Source of the DNA: Bimastos eiseni
Lineage: Eukaryota > Annelida > Clitellata > Crassiclitellata > Lumbricidae
DNA length: 64,000 nucleotides
Direction: 5' to 3'
Assembly (NCBI GenBank): GCA_959347315.1
Contig: OY365807.1
Coordinates: 36,977,645 to 37,041,644 of the forward strand
The notes below the pieces were generated by a model, which saw only the letters and a program-made list of their open reading frames with translations, made no database searches and had not been told where the DNA came from. Of the stretch, positions 10,836 through 63,826 are shown one piece after another; position 1 is the first letter of the stretch; each line of letters begins with the position of its first letter. The position numbers and the translations under genes are program-made.

Positions 10836-11619
10836 GCTGTAGTTAGTTCAATTAAGTAGTCTACTCAAAGCCTTCAAAGGTGGCACATTTTGAAGGAAAA
10901 TACCGGCTGTTCTCGATCTACATACATGTACATGTATAACATGTCGGACACATGTTGGTCTGCCAGGATCTACAGTGTGAAACGTTTTGCAACTTTCCCA
11001 TAATAATGATATCAAGCCTATATTTTAGTCCAAGATTTTATGCTTGTAAACAAAAATCAATTACACATTGAAATCAATGCATGACCTGGTTTTAATAGGC
11101 TTACTCGCACTTTATTCCGCTGAGTATTTGAATATACTTGTCGCCTACTTTGGCCATTTCTATTTAAGTAGGATAGGCCTACATGTACCTGACATCAATA
11201 TTTCAATCTCTTTAGGGCCTTTAGCAAGTCTGTATACATTCCGTTTTGTTAAAGTTCTGACAGGCAGTTTACAAGTATTTGCATCAGACAAGCGTGCCGC
11301 GACCGCGTGCGTGCATTGAGCTTCATCGTAGATTATGCGACGATTAGGTCATACATTCAATTATGAAATAGCTGTAGGGCCAATGTATCATAAATATTAT
11401 AACATGGTATACATGCATGCACAACTAAAACCAAGGATGCATCGATTTATTGATCCTTAGGCCTATTAATAGTGTCCATAGTTGTCCCAGGTAATAGCAT
11501 CCAAGTTTCTTAATCAGAGAAGTACATTATGCCTAACTTACTGACTTGCTTACTGACTAGTCTCTATTCGGAGCGCAACGTTAGACTTGTGCTTGTGAGT
11601 GCATCGACGTTTATTGGGG
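10836..11619. other. CNNM: 5' flank of the CNNM gene
   Basis: Non-coding as far as can be seen. It should contain the CNNM promoter and 5' UTR, but no TATA box at a convincing position was identified. An upstream non-coding exon cannot be excluded. Confidence 0.35.
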
Positions 11620-29799
<18,180 letters not shown>

Positions 29800-32559
29800 G
29801 AAGAAAATAAATGAGAACAGAGTTTATACAATACAATACAACTGTATTTTGATATTGCTCTGTTTACAAAGTTCAGAAGTGCACAGAAGGAATTGCAGAG
29901 CAACTGTGCATGAAAGACTTGCTCAAGGTTCCTACACAGTAGCCGCCTTGGATGAGAATCGAACCCGTTTGCTCCGTGTTACAGGATGATTACTCTAACC
30001 TATCTAAAATCATGCCACAGTGTAACTAAGTATAATTTCAACAAATTAAATTATCCAATGCTAAAGAAAGAGCAAGTATATCAAAAGGATTTGTTATCTC
30101 CTTGTCATTTCCTTAAATTGAACTTATTCTATTTGGACCATTAACTACTCAAGTGCTAGTGCAACCATTTACCAAGTGGTGAAAATACTGGCTGTGGAAT
30201 AATAATAATAATAGCAAAGACAATTTACATGGCGCCGTAACGTGGCCATACCGCTACAAGAGCGCCCAAAGTGGCAAGCGGAAGTGGCAAGAAACTGAAT
30301 AGAGAGGTATTGGATGAAAATGTAGCCTAAAGGGGTCATCAAGAAAAAGAATTTTGCGTCTTTCTCGGCACTGAAATGATTTCATCAGAGCGATGATTTA
30401 AACAGAGTTTAGTATTTAACTACTTATCTGACAAACACTATATTAGAGATACACGACAGCCTTGTTAATATACACAGTCATTATGAGTCAAACCAATGTC
30501 AACAAGTGTTAAATTTTTAATGGACCCCTTACTAATTGGTCATGCAGAAACAATAGCAAGGATTGGATACATGTTTTCATCAAGAGCTCACATATGTAGA
30601 ATGTTTCAGTGTCCTTGATTTAAGGAATTACTGTGAATATCACATCTGAAAAGGTGCTGTACTGCTCTGAATGAATGAATGAATGGATGAATGAATGGTA
30701 AAAGTAGTGCAAAGCCCAAGACACTGAAACCATGCAAGTGATATGCAAGCAGAAGCTAAACATAAATTACTGGACAAAGTTGTGTGCAGTTCAGAGGAGA
30801 CACAATCTATACTAAGCTTCATTACATTATTTTGTTACAACGATGGAACAACTAGGACTATAAACATGCACAGAATAATTATACTTTGCCCTACAACATT
30901 TCAGGAAGAATTTTTCAAGGACAGTTAGCAGCGAAAGGAATTGCAAAGCCACACTTCACAAATGAAATATTTATTGCAAATTAAAAATTTACAAATTGAA
31001 ATTGAATAAGTATACCTATTATCTTGGGCAATTAAAATGAACAATGCTGATAAATGTAATCTGGAATTACAATACAACAGAAACTGGCACCATTTATCTG
31101 AATCACCAGGAAAATTGCGTAAATAAAACCTACTTGAATGTGATGTATAGAAGAACACCAAAACTCATAGTCAATAAATTTTATCTTTCTTGACAAACGT
31201 CCAAATCTGATCAATCTATGTAAATGTCAAATTTAGCATCAATCTGCACCAGTACACGTACATATGCATGAATGAAATCATAATACTTTCAGCTGTACAT
31301 CAGCACCAGATAATCTAACATACAGGCCTACAATGATTTATGTACAGGATATTTTACAAATCTACGAAAGTCACGTTTCCTGGTTAGGACAATTTGATGT
31401 ATACCTTGATAAGTATCAGAACCTAATAGAAACATGATCGTTATAAATTTACAGCAATACCAGTAGTCACTATCAGCCTGCTTAAAATGAAATAAGAAAT
31501 GGGCTTAGCTGCATGAATGCTTAAGAACTGATATAAACGGCTCACATGCCACCTACATGAAACACAAATGATAATTAATGACAATGTTTTAGAATTCACA
31601 TAAATGGCTTGCCGCAGTAGAAACTAAAATCTCTTACAAGCCGCCTATATAAAACAAACTATATAAACCCGTACAAAATACATTTTCTGCACAAAATGTT
31701 TAATGTTAGCTAATACACTATAACCTTTTGGTGAAAACAATGTACTACATAATAAATAGGTTGAGTTTTAATGAGGTCATCGTCTCAAACTGATATAAGT
31801 GCATACGACCATACTCTGAAACTACATGAATGCACAGCAAACTTCATTTTTTGAATGTCAATCACAGTCACACTATATGGAAGTGCAGTTGGATCAATCA
31901 ATACCTGAAAAATAAAAACAGGTCAATCAAGTAATCATTGCTTTCACGTGAAGTGTTGCATTTATACAGGCACAAAGCTTACCATACTTGAACTGAATTG
32001 TACGAACTGATACTTATTAAGGATAATGATTGTTGTATCTTCTTTATAATGAAGGAGAAGCAAAACTTGGGTTCCATAGTTGGCTGTCCCAAAGAGTTTG
32101 TAATGTAAACTGCATGAACTAAAAGGCAACAGGCAACAGTAGTCCGCATCAGATCAATTGCCACCTGTGGGCTAATGACGTGCCATGTCTACCTCTTAAC
32201 AATGTGCTCTGGATCTTACCTAGGTGCTGTTTTCTCACCATTTTTCTTTTCAGGCCATACTTTACCCTCTTCATAAAAGCCATCTCTCACTCTCCTGATC
32301 AACTATCAAACTATTGCCCATCTTAACTGTCAATTTCATTCAGAGAAATAGTAGCTTCTACTTGAGCTATCACCAGGCTTTGTCCTACAAGCTCTACCTT
32401 CCTTCCAAAATAGCTAAACCTACACCACTTTACTGAAACTGCACTACATACCATTCACAATCCCATAATTGGCTCTTTGTTTAAGGTAAAGTAACTGCCT
32501 CCATTCTCTCTGATGCATTTGTTACTGTTGGTCATAACGTACTCCTTCACTGCCTTCAG
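29800..32559. other. Tail-to-tail interval between CNNM and the kinase gene
   Basis: Mostly AT-rich and non-coding; it must include both 3' UTR regions. Two pieces are recognisable: a SINE-like copy (29895-30010) and a LINE-type 3' tail with (GAAT)n at 30640-30700. The 31.0-32.2 kb region shows nothing recognisable. Confidence 0.5.
29895..30010 (-). mobile_element. tRNA-derived SINE fragment
   Basis: On the minus strand the sequence GGGTTCGATTCTC resembles a pol III B box, following CTGTAACACGGAGC. AACCTTGAGCAAG comes further on. A diverged relative with GTAACACAGAG and GACCTTGAGCAGG lies at 35160-35262. Confidence 0.55.
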
Positions 32560-33010
32560 GAGCTGTTCTCTCTCTCTTCCCTCTGCTGCCTTCAGGAGGC
32601 GCCTGAAGACTTTCCTGTTCTCCGTTTAGTTATGCGTTGAGTCGTGAGCACCTCTGATATCAAGTGGCGCTGTATAAGTATTCCATTACAATTAAAATTC
32701 TGCTCAGCTGGATTAGGTATTCATAAATTCTACAAGATGTGCATATTCTACTTTGAGCATGACTTCTTACAACATCCTGTGTTTTTCCAACTATGTTCAG
32801 ACCAAATGCAAATCCATTCCATCTCACATACAGAAGATATACAGAATCAGATCTCACATGCCTCAAAGGTTTTTACTTTCTCTAGCTGATTTGACTACTA
32901 CAACTCACTTAGTTCTTATTGGTGCCACTAAGCAAGATTTACACAAACTGTAAATGGTTCAAAATTCTGTAACTGGAGCTATTACAAAAACTGTAAAAAA
33001 TAATATCACA
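32560..33010 (+). mobile_element. CR1/L2-like LINE 3' fragments
   Basis: 32581-32690 resembles a LINE tail (GGAGGCGCCTGAAGACTTTCCTGTTCTCC, then GGCGCTGTATAAG). 32740-33000 resembles a preceding ORF2 section: an FDYYNSL-like segment and a MVQNSVTGAITKT segment, which recall 'RLDYCNSLL' and 'LQRVQNSAARLI'. Its end lies about 25 bp from the kinase stop codon, on the opposite strand. Confidence 0.65.
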
Positions 33011-33033
33011 CCCATTTGCACTTATTACATGAC

Positions 33034-55629
<22,596 letters not shown>

Positions 55630-58600
55630 TTCCACGAGTATTTCTGCAATTTGCGGCTATTGTTGCTCCGGACGTCTCCTTCAAACAAGTCGTCTGCTAC
55701 ACCCTCCTTCTACGAATTCTCTTCACTTAACAACTGTGATCCAAGTAAGGTAATCTCCGCTGGTAACCGACCACTCCCAGCTGCACGAAAAACCGACCAA
55801 TTAACGCAGAGTCGGTTATTATTTTTAAGCCGAAATCCCTAGAGACCTTGTAGAAACTACGTGAAAAGCAAACGGCACTTGACGGTCAAATCCGACTCTA
55901 GTAGCCTACGTCACTGCAACGAGTAATTTGATTTCGTCTGTTATCGACGTTGTGTGAAAGCGTATAGAAAATGCAGTTGGCCTGAGGAGACCACTTAAAT
56001 TATATCATCTGTCTCTTCACAATCAGAAGGCACATCATCGACTACCAGCGTTTCGGCCTTTCGGTCTACCTTTCGGTGGGGCAGTCTTTCGACGGGCACT
56101 GATAAGCAAGAAAATGATCACGTGGACACTTGCAGAGTCAACCGCCTGCGGATTTCCAGTTCAACCCAATACATTTAATTTCTTGATGGGTTAACAGCGC
56201 ATAAATCTTCTCCACATATCCCTCATTCTCTCTCTCGGAGTCTCTCCAATCTCTTTATGTTCTTGTCCACTAACCTGCCTGTCTGTATGTGTGAATACAT
56301 ACCAGTCTGTCTGCATACTGTGTACGTGAATCTATGGTCTTAGGGATGTGTATACATATATGTATTATTTATATATGCATGTAATCACGTAGGTATGTGA
56401 TCACGTAGGTAAGTATGTAAGTAGTATATATGTATGTATATTTGCAGGAGCATTAAATTTGAAAATGGCTAAACTGGCCCACATATGAGCCTTGAGTCGC
56501 AGTTTCTCAGAAGAATCGGTAACTTATTGGAATCCATGCAGACACTTACATAAGATGATTAGACCACTTGAGGAAATGAAATATTCCTAAGTAGGGCTCT
56601 TAACCAGGAACACATCCCTCGTGAAACCATTGAGAAAAAGACCAAGCTCTTTCAGCAGCTGAAAACCGAAAGCTAATGCACTGAGTCAAAGCCAGCCAAC
56701 ACTTTATCACTGACAAAATTGTCTGCTGAATTCAATTGACCAAGGAAAACCAGGTATGTGGTCAAATGCAGATACTGATCCAGGCAACAAACATAATGGT
56801 CTGTGTTCTTATTTAGCTTCTCTGCCTTCATGCTGTCTTGAATCTTCCTTCAGCTTGCTGTAACTGACCTTCATAATCCATCTCAGGAGTATTACTCTGG
56901 GTCTTTCTTTAGTTTTTTCTGCCAGTTATTTCATTTATGCATGCATAGCAAGATAATGTAGTCATCAAGGCCTTCAATATTTGTCAAAATGTACTGAAGT
57001 AAAATTTTCATTGTAATAAATGTTTTTGAGTATTTGAGATAAATATAACTCTTGTTTGCCAATCGATTTTTTGCGCACTTAATTATAAAACTGTTATAAA
57101 ATCATTAGGCCTACTTGTTATACAAACTAAGTAAAGGATTGTTATTTTAGTGCACAGCTCCACTTAGCCATGGATCATTTGGCATCAAGTCCATCCACTT
57201 AGTGATTGGGTTCAACGGAGTAAAATTAGATGTAAATGTTGGTCCATGCATTTCTCTTTAGAGACTCTTGAGAGGCCTCGACCTTGCTAATTTTTCAATA
57301 AAGTGATCCACTTTTTAGCAATGCAGACGCTGTTGCAATGCAGGCAGGACCACACAATGGTGTTTCCGGCCTTGATATCTCTCCCAAGGAACCATAAGAA
57401 ACTAGCTGGATGGCCCACACCAAACCTGCCAACAGAAATTCTGGGCCCCTAAGCAGAGAAAATTCCAATCAACCAAGAGAGCAGTCAAGATCCTCTTACA
57501 CAGAATATGGTGTGTTCCATAGCAAAAAATTATAAGTACAATTATATTCAGATCCTTGAATCTTTGTATTTAACTGATTTTAATATTTTTCATATGTTGA
57601 TTAAACTGATTAAACTGGTTGTGGCTAAGTGTCAGCATTGCTATATTTAAAAAGGCATAAATCAGAATCTTATTATAATATTTTTCATATGTTGTTTGTG
57701 GGCCCATCGCCGGGACCCTGGGTGTTCACCCTGCGTACCTCTCTTGGTGGGCCTGGCCCAAACTCACATGAAACTTAACAGTGGATGGAGGCAGCACCTG
57801 ATAAACTTTGATTTACACAAACAGTCTCAGTCCCATAAACAAACTCAAGACTGGGATTGTTGGCTGAGAGACATGGAAATGCAGACTCCTATACAAGTAT
57901 AATTGCGCTTGTGTAGGATATGCTATTTAATCTAAAGAGAAATCAGAGCATAAGGGTTAACATGCTCACTCACTCATCACACTATTTCATTGCTATAATG
58001 TGACCCTGAATGTCAGTAGCTGGACTCACAATTAGGCAGGCTTGCTCTTGATATCTTACCAATTTCTACATCAGTCAGTCAACGCTGTCTATATCAGCCA
58101 TTTTCTTCAGCTGTCTATATCAACCAGTTTCTTCAATGCATAATCTCTCCAACAGCTAGAAAGTAGTACTCCCAAAGGGAAATACAGCATACAAACATAC
58201 AGATGGTAGGATTAATAGAGTAGTGATGGCAGTTAGCACAGAATCGAAAGGCCAGGAGACCATGGAAATCAGGTTTCTCTTGATCACACAGAGCCAAGCG
58301 GACACCAGTAGCACAGCATAAAACAGTAGAAACACTTGGCCAATATGCACCTGTAGGTTTCAGCAGGAGTGTCCAGATGGTGGGGATCCGGAGGCAAATG
58401 CCTCCAATTTCAGGCAGGAGAACATTTTTTTAGTCTTGGGGGAAATATCTTGTCTTCTGACACCTGGGACCGGGAGGTTTGCCTCCATCACTCATGGAGA
58501 GATTGATGCCCTGTGGTTTCAGCCCACTGATGACAGCAACAACCGCAAAACCAATAATGTCGACTTGGACATTCTTCTTCAGTGATTACATCTATCTCTT

Positions 58601-58799
58601 GGCATATCATCCGCTACACTGGAGTGGAGGATGTCATATATGACTGGCAGATAGCAAAGTGTCGTGCCAGCTCCTCTTCTTCGGTAACTATCCTTAACTG
58701 TGGAATTCCTAAGGCCTCAATTGTAGGAGCTATTTGTCCCTCCTTTATAGTGCCAAAATCTTAAGTATTTTCTTAGCATGTCATATCTACGACTTGTTG
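55630..58799. other. Intergenic, 5' flank of the kinase gene
   Basis: 55630-56130 is comparatively GC-rich and probably contains the kinase 5' UTR and promoter; no TATA box is evident. ACCTTTCGG/CCTTTCGGTC words cluster at 56050-56090. A GTATGT/TCACGTAGG patch lies at 56380-56450. Paired GAGGCAAATGCCTCC and GGTTTGCCTCC words lie at 58390-58490. Nothing else was recognised. Confidence 0.4.
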
Positions 58800-59500
58800 T
58801 CCTGATCTTAGCGCCATCCACCATCTACGCTCCATCTCAATGAGCCGCATCAGGGACATCCCCAAATGGATGAAATGTAATCAATTGCAGCTGAATTCAT
58901 CAAAATCTGAATTCCTCCAGTGCTTGTCCTCAAGTAAAGTGGACAAATTACATTGCAGACCTTTGGTCATTGACACAGATGCCGTCAAGCCAAAGAACGA
59001 GGTCCACGATCTCGGTCTTCTTATTGACACAGACCTATCGCACACATCACAGGACTTGTGAAGACCTCCTTAAAAACCATGAGACAACCTCGGTCTAACA
59101 TAGGATGTGACTCGCAACCCCGTGCAAAGTTCAATCCTGAGCCGATTCGATTACTGCAATTTTCACCTTTTTTGGCTCGCCATAACGTATAATCATTTGC
59201 TTCAGGCAGCCATTAACGGTGCTGCTGCTGCTCATCAAATCCTACGATTAAAAATGTTCAACTGCATTACAACCGAGATACAAGAGCAACTTCAGTGGCT
59301 CAAACTCTGCCTACTGCTATATAAATACCAAGCAACTGTATACCACCCTACCTCATCAGACAGCATCAGGTTGCCATTGGACGATCGTAATATTCACGGT
59401 TGCAATCATCAAAGTCCGCTGATGTATTTGTGCCAGCAACAAAAACTAAAACAGGCGTCACGTGACCACATGCTGATGATGCTATATAAATTACATGTCA
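58800..59500 (+). mobile_element. CR1/L2-like LINE relic (RT C-terminal part)
   Basis: Frames in order: SRIRDIPKWMKCNQLQLNSS (the usual 'I..WM..N.L.LN..K'), KNEVHDLGLLIDTDLSHTS (the usual 'VRNLGV..D..L'), SSILSRFDYCNFHLF, then LKMFNCITTEIQEQLQWLKL. Frameshifts near 59060 and 59100 separate them. Confidence 0.82.
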
Positions 59501-59589
59501 CGATCACCCTGGTAATTTTGACAGTGGAAACAATGTCTATTAAAAATAGTATTACGATGACCCTAGTGATGAAGATAATGAAATTATAA

Positions 59590-61384
59590 TGCCACCAGTC
59601 GAGTATGTGAAGAATTATAATGAAAAGCACTTCATTAACACGTTAGAGACTCCTTATAACACTCTTCTCATCACAACACTAACAATCATCATAACATCCA
59701 TTCTGCCACAGCATACAGTGCAAAGCACATATCCATCTACATGGATCCAAAACCTAGTTCAGTCACAGAAAATTACCTCATCACAAATCAATCTTGTTAT
59801 AAGAGACTGCATTATAACGAGTTTATAGAGTAATTACTATAAAGATTTTCAATAACAAATGTGAATAAAAGATATTTGGACAAACTTTTACTTCCAGATG
59901 CTGCAGATCACAATTAACCAAAGAAGTCCAAACAAGCCCTTTCTAATAAATAATCACCCAGTTAGTCAAACATAGAAACGATTAAGGTAGCAAAAAATCA
60001 CACCCTTGAAAATAAAATCTACACTATACAAAAACTTTGTTTTAGCAAAGTTCAAGGGATCATCATAAATAGTTCAATACATTTGTATACCTTTGCATTG
60101 GTTGTGGCTGGGACTTTAACTGTCATTCAATCAAACTGGAAGTTCGATATACCACTCCACTGGTAATCAATTCAAATTTATACCAGTTACCAGTAACAAC
60201 CAGTACACTTATTAAACAGCCCAGTACCATATAAATAAACAAAGCAATTCTCCAGATATTGGAAGATCCTAAAATTTCATGTACAATTTGAAAATTAAAT
60301 AAGTTCCAAGTATGAGTCACTGTTTGCACTTATTAAATTGCAAAAATAATCACAAAAACGTGAATATGCGTTCAATTCAAAAATAAAACCTTGCTCCATG
60401 AGACAATACCATTCCTACTCAGGTGCATGTAAACTCTGCCTGATTACATTACAACATACATGTATATATTTGCATATCAACGGTGGGTTAAGAGATTTGA
60501 ATATCGGGCTAGCACAGTCCGTACACGGGAACCCTAATTGATGTGGCACTCATTCAAACGGGCAGAGGTGGTGAAGTATCTCACTCAATCAATCCATTGG
60601 AAAATGAGTAGGGTCGAGGCTGCATACAGTCATTCACGTACATTTACGTTTAACATAGCAAATGCAACATTAGCAATCAAAAATGTACACAAACACAATA
60701 ATACCAATAGATACAATAAATGCACGTGTATTGTTCCATACATAAAGAAATGGCCTTACGTGTCTAAAACGGCACCTCTTCATCGCTGCATGTGAAACGA
60801 TATGTTTTCAAAATATTTGCACATTCACTTGAATTCTGTACCAGATGAAGATGCATAATGTTCGCATCTTACTATTGAAGTGTAAGCAAAGCTACTTTCT
60901 CAACATGTCTGCAAGGAATGACTGAAAATCTGGCCTTTTGTTCAAACTGTTTTATACAGACATGAAATGCCAATCAAAGACAAAAGAACGAACAAAAGAT
61001 GGACAAAGTTAAATCACATTATAACACAAAGAAGAAGAACGCCAACATAGCATGTTACGTAATCTACCCACAGACTCTGCAGGCGTAGAGATTCTCTTGT
61101 CCAGATCACCAAAATAATTAATCCATCATGGATTTTTTTTCAACTAAAAAATAACCTTTAGCAGCATCCAATCCTTAAACTGCCACAATGACTGAACTAT
61201 CAACTTCCCACTGTCTTCACCAAAAAATGTGGCTTTGGTAATTGGTCTGGTCAATCATCATCCTCATCATCATCTCCTGATGCCCGCCATTTGGCAGAAA
61301 CAGGTATAATATATTATCTCATTGTCCTTGGTCACCACAGCTTAATGGTCAGTTGCATAGATCAGGCTTAAACTTGGTATCAAC
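59590..61384. other. Intergenic, no gene recognised
   Basis: AT-rich; only short frames with no similarity. Confidence 0.45.
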
Positions 61385-61767
61385 CAGGGATGAGCAGCAA
61401 TTTACCGCTAATTGAGCAATTGAAATTACGCAATTTGAAAAACAATTGTAATTGTTAATTTATAATTTGTTGCCCAAAACCAATGTACTTTGTAATTCAA
61501 TAACATTTTTGCTGTAATTTGTAATTTAAAATTACATGATGAAAAACAAATTACTTAACATTAACTTAACATTACTTGATAAATAACAAAATCGAAAAAA
61601 AGGAAAATAAAAAGTATATGTTTCTTGCAGAATCTGCCTGCATTTATTGACTCAGATAGTGTTTGTAATATGGCATAATTGAAATTACATAATTTGTAAT
61701 TTCCAGCAAAACTAGAAAGCTGATGTGTAATTCAATTACACATCAGCTTGTAATTTGCCCATCCCTG
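61385..61767. mobile_element. hAT-like MITE (383 bp)
   Basis: Starts CAGGGATGAGCAGCAATTTAC and ends GTAATTTGCCCATCCCTG, an inverted pair with CAGNG termini. The flanking 8-mers GTATCAAC (61377-61384) and GTAGCCAC (61768-61775) agree at 6 of 8 positions. The interior is rich in TAATTT/AAATTA words and non-coding. Confidence 0.78.
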
Positions 61768-62011
61768 GTAGCCACTGTATAGCATACACTTTTAACAATC
61801 ATGACATAAAGAACCAACTGAATTAGGTAGGTCAACAAACATTTTAAGGCAGTCTATATGGAAGACAAAATAGAAACTTTGTGATAGACCTTAGCAAGGA
61901 AATAACCTGCAAAAGCAAGTACTTCATTTGCAATACCCTTTAAAAGAGAATACTTCATTTTGCACTAAGTAGCAGCACAGATACAACCTTTTGAATTCCC
62001 CTTAGCAAGGT

Positions 62012-62177
62012 CAGTGGTTCCCAACCATTTTCAAATAAGGCCACTTTTATTTAGTTGGAGGACATGATGAGTCACAAGGTCAAAAACAATGACACTAAAT
62101 TTTAAATATTTTTTATATCTTTGATAGATCGAGAGCCATTATTTTAGGCCTGGCAGGCCACAGGTTGGGAATCACTG
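62012..62177. mobile_element. Short hAT-type MITE (CAGTGGTTCCCAACC / GGTTGGGAATCACTG)
   Basis: The 15-bp ends are inverted with one mismatch and closely resemble hAT-type MITE termini common in animals. Length is 166 bp. I could not find a clean 8-bp target duplication. It lies about 200 bp downstream of the glycosyltransferase stop codon and contains AATAAA on the minus strand (62046-62051), which could act as a poly(A) signal for that gene. Confidence 0.65.
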
Positions 62178-62369
62178 CCTTAGGCTGTAATTAAACAATG
62201 TGTTGACAAATTCTAACATATTATCTTAAGTGATGAATAAAATTGCTCATTATTTCAGAGTTTTGATGGAATGTGTGATGTAGCGGTGAATTTGTACAAC
62301 ACAATCAAAACAACAATAAAGGCCGGCTCAGTTAAATTGTTCCTGTAGAGAATATCAGCATAGTGCACT

Positions 62370-63560
62370 TCACATGTGCCGAGCAATAGCCGAGTCGCTG
62401 AGCAGCTTGAACTGAGTTGGAGGCAACCGACGTATCAGTGCTCGCCAGACTTGCTGAAGTCGCTCAGCATTCGACATCATGGAAATTGTATATGTGATTG
62501 TTTCATTGTTGACATATTGTTTGTGAACAAGGTCCTCTTTCAGGGTGAACTGTGACTGCACATCGACATAGTGGACCTCTTTCTTCAGTTGCTTTGCAAC
62601 CAACCCAGTAACATAGACGTCGTCGATCCAGAAGAAGGGTGTCGTCCGAGAGGTCTCATAGAGATCAATGACAACCTCTAGTGACATAACGAACCCCATC
62701 CCAGCACAGTACTGTGGAAAGTATTTTCGACCTGGTAGCTCGTCTTCCTTCACGCACCAAATGCCGCACTCGCTTGGATCGCGGAGAATTGGCATTGTGT
62801 TGTCCTTCCAGAGAGGACAAATAATGACGCGGCTGCGTTCCTTGCTTGCTTCCATTACTTTTATCATCTCAAAAATGTTTATAAAGGTGTTGTCGTTTGC
62901 TTTGATAACATATCGTGCTTGAGGGCAATACTTGGACACCCACTTCAAGCCCATGATCAATTTTAGTGTGGCATTTTTCTCGCTGTCAATGAAATCACCC
63001 TGTACAAGATCCTTGTAGGTGTCAAACTCGCTCTTCAACTTACTCTGTAGAAGATCGTCTGCCGTTTGGCCGAGAAGGAACACCACTCGAAAAAGATCTT
63101 TCCGGAAGAGTTTAACATCTGCCCACGTGTCCCGCAGCAGCTGTCGCTTCTCCTGATCGTCTGGACCGGATTTCACGATGATGACCCATTCAAGGTTACT
63201 AAGATTAGCACAGAGGATCGAGTTATGCATAACAACATTTATTTCAGGCGGCACTCCCTTAATGTTCACAGCATATAATAGGCTATTGACCTGCTGTTGG
63301 TTCTGCACTGCCCAGACCTTTGCCAGGTCTTTTACATCAAATGACACAGCTACCTGTACCTGGCCATCTTTATCTGGAACTCCAAACTTCAACATGGCTG
63401 GAATGGTGTTGGGGTCACTGATGCTTGATGATGCAGTGGCCTTCCATTGGGACATAACTAGAGCATACATGACATGCAGAACAATGTAAGCACATGCCAA
63501 TCCAGCCAAAAGCTGAAAAATGGATCGAAAATTGCGGCAGCTAACGTGAAACACGTTCAT
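62370..63560 (-). CDS. GT31 beta-1,3-galactosyl/N-acetylglucosaminyltransferase-like protein, intronless, 396 aa
   Basis: GT31 enzymes are Golgi type II membrane proteins that add beta-1,3-linked sugars from UDP-sugar donors. Seen here: a short cytosolic N-terminus, one membrane segment (about residues 13-36), a stem, then GT31 landmarks. These include QEKRQLLRDTW (the usual 'R..IR.TW'), VFLLG, the SEFDTYKDLVQGDFIDS segment (usual 'E...Y.DI...DF.D'), TLKLIMGLKW, YVIKANDNTFIN, YCAGMGFVMS (usual 'Y..G.GYV.S') and WIDDVYVTG (311-319, usual 'EDVYVG'). N-glycosylation sequons are NLS, NAT and NET. The metal/donor-binding DxD motif, normally DDD or DTD, reads N222-D223-N224, so catalysis may be reduced or lost. 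The start is the ATG at 63560, giving an immediate signal-anchor. The acceptor is unknown. Confidence 0.9.
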   Translation of the reverse strand: MNVFHVSCRNFRSIFQLLAGLACAYIVLHVMYALVMSQWKATASSSISDPNTIPAMLKFGVPDKDGQVQVAVSFDVKDLAKVWAVQNQQQVNSLLYAVNIKGVPPEINVVMHNSILCANLSNLEWVIIVKSGPDDQEKRQLLRDTWADVKLFRKDLFRVVFLLGQTADDLLQSKLKSEFDTYKDLVQGDFIDSEKNATLKLIMGLKWVSKYCPQARYVIKANDNTFINIFEMIKVMEASKERSRVIICPLWKDNTMPILRDPSECGIWCVKEDELPGRKYFPQYCAGMGFVMSLEVVIDLYETSRTTPFFWIDDVYVTGLVAKQLKKEVHYVDVQSQFTLKEDLVHKQYVNNETITYTISMMSNAERLQQVWRALIRRLPPTQFKLLSDSAIARHM

Positions 63561-63735
63561 CTTCAGTATCTCGCTGTTATGAATTATTCACTCTTCTATA
63601 CAGGAATCCAATCACAGTAGCATCATGAGGTTATCTGGCAAATAGCAAAAAATAAGGCACATCACAGAATGGAGTTAAAAGTAATTAGTAAAAGGTAACC
63701 AGTTAAAGTCAACTAGTAAATGATGCTACTTGCTA

Positions 63736-63826
63736 CAATTTTAGGGTGGCATTTTTCTCACTATCAATGAAATCACCCTGTACCAGATCCTTGTCGATGT
63801 CAAACTTGCTCTTCAACTTACTCTGT
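63736..63826 (-). pseudogene. Duplicated fragment of the adjacent glycosyltransferase gene
   Basis: This stretch is an almost exact second copy of 62959-63049, with about 7 substitutions over 86 aligned bases. It corresponds to the GDFIDSEKNAT region. Sequence on either side is unrelated to the gene. It lies about 175 bp upstream of the intact gene's start codon, in the same orientation. Confidence 0.9.

Noticed and set aside
11599..11619. Extending the CNNM start to 11599
   Set aside because: The codon there is GTG; the first in-frame ATG is at 11620 and no other evidence supports a non-AUG start.
62668..63489. Plus-strand open frames opposite the glycosyltransferase
   Set aside because: Shadows of the minus-strand coding frame with no similarity to known proteins.
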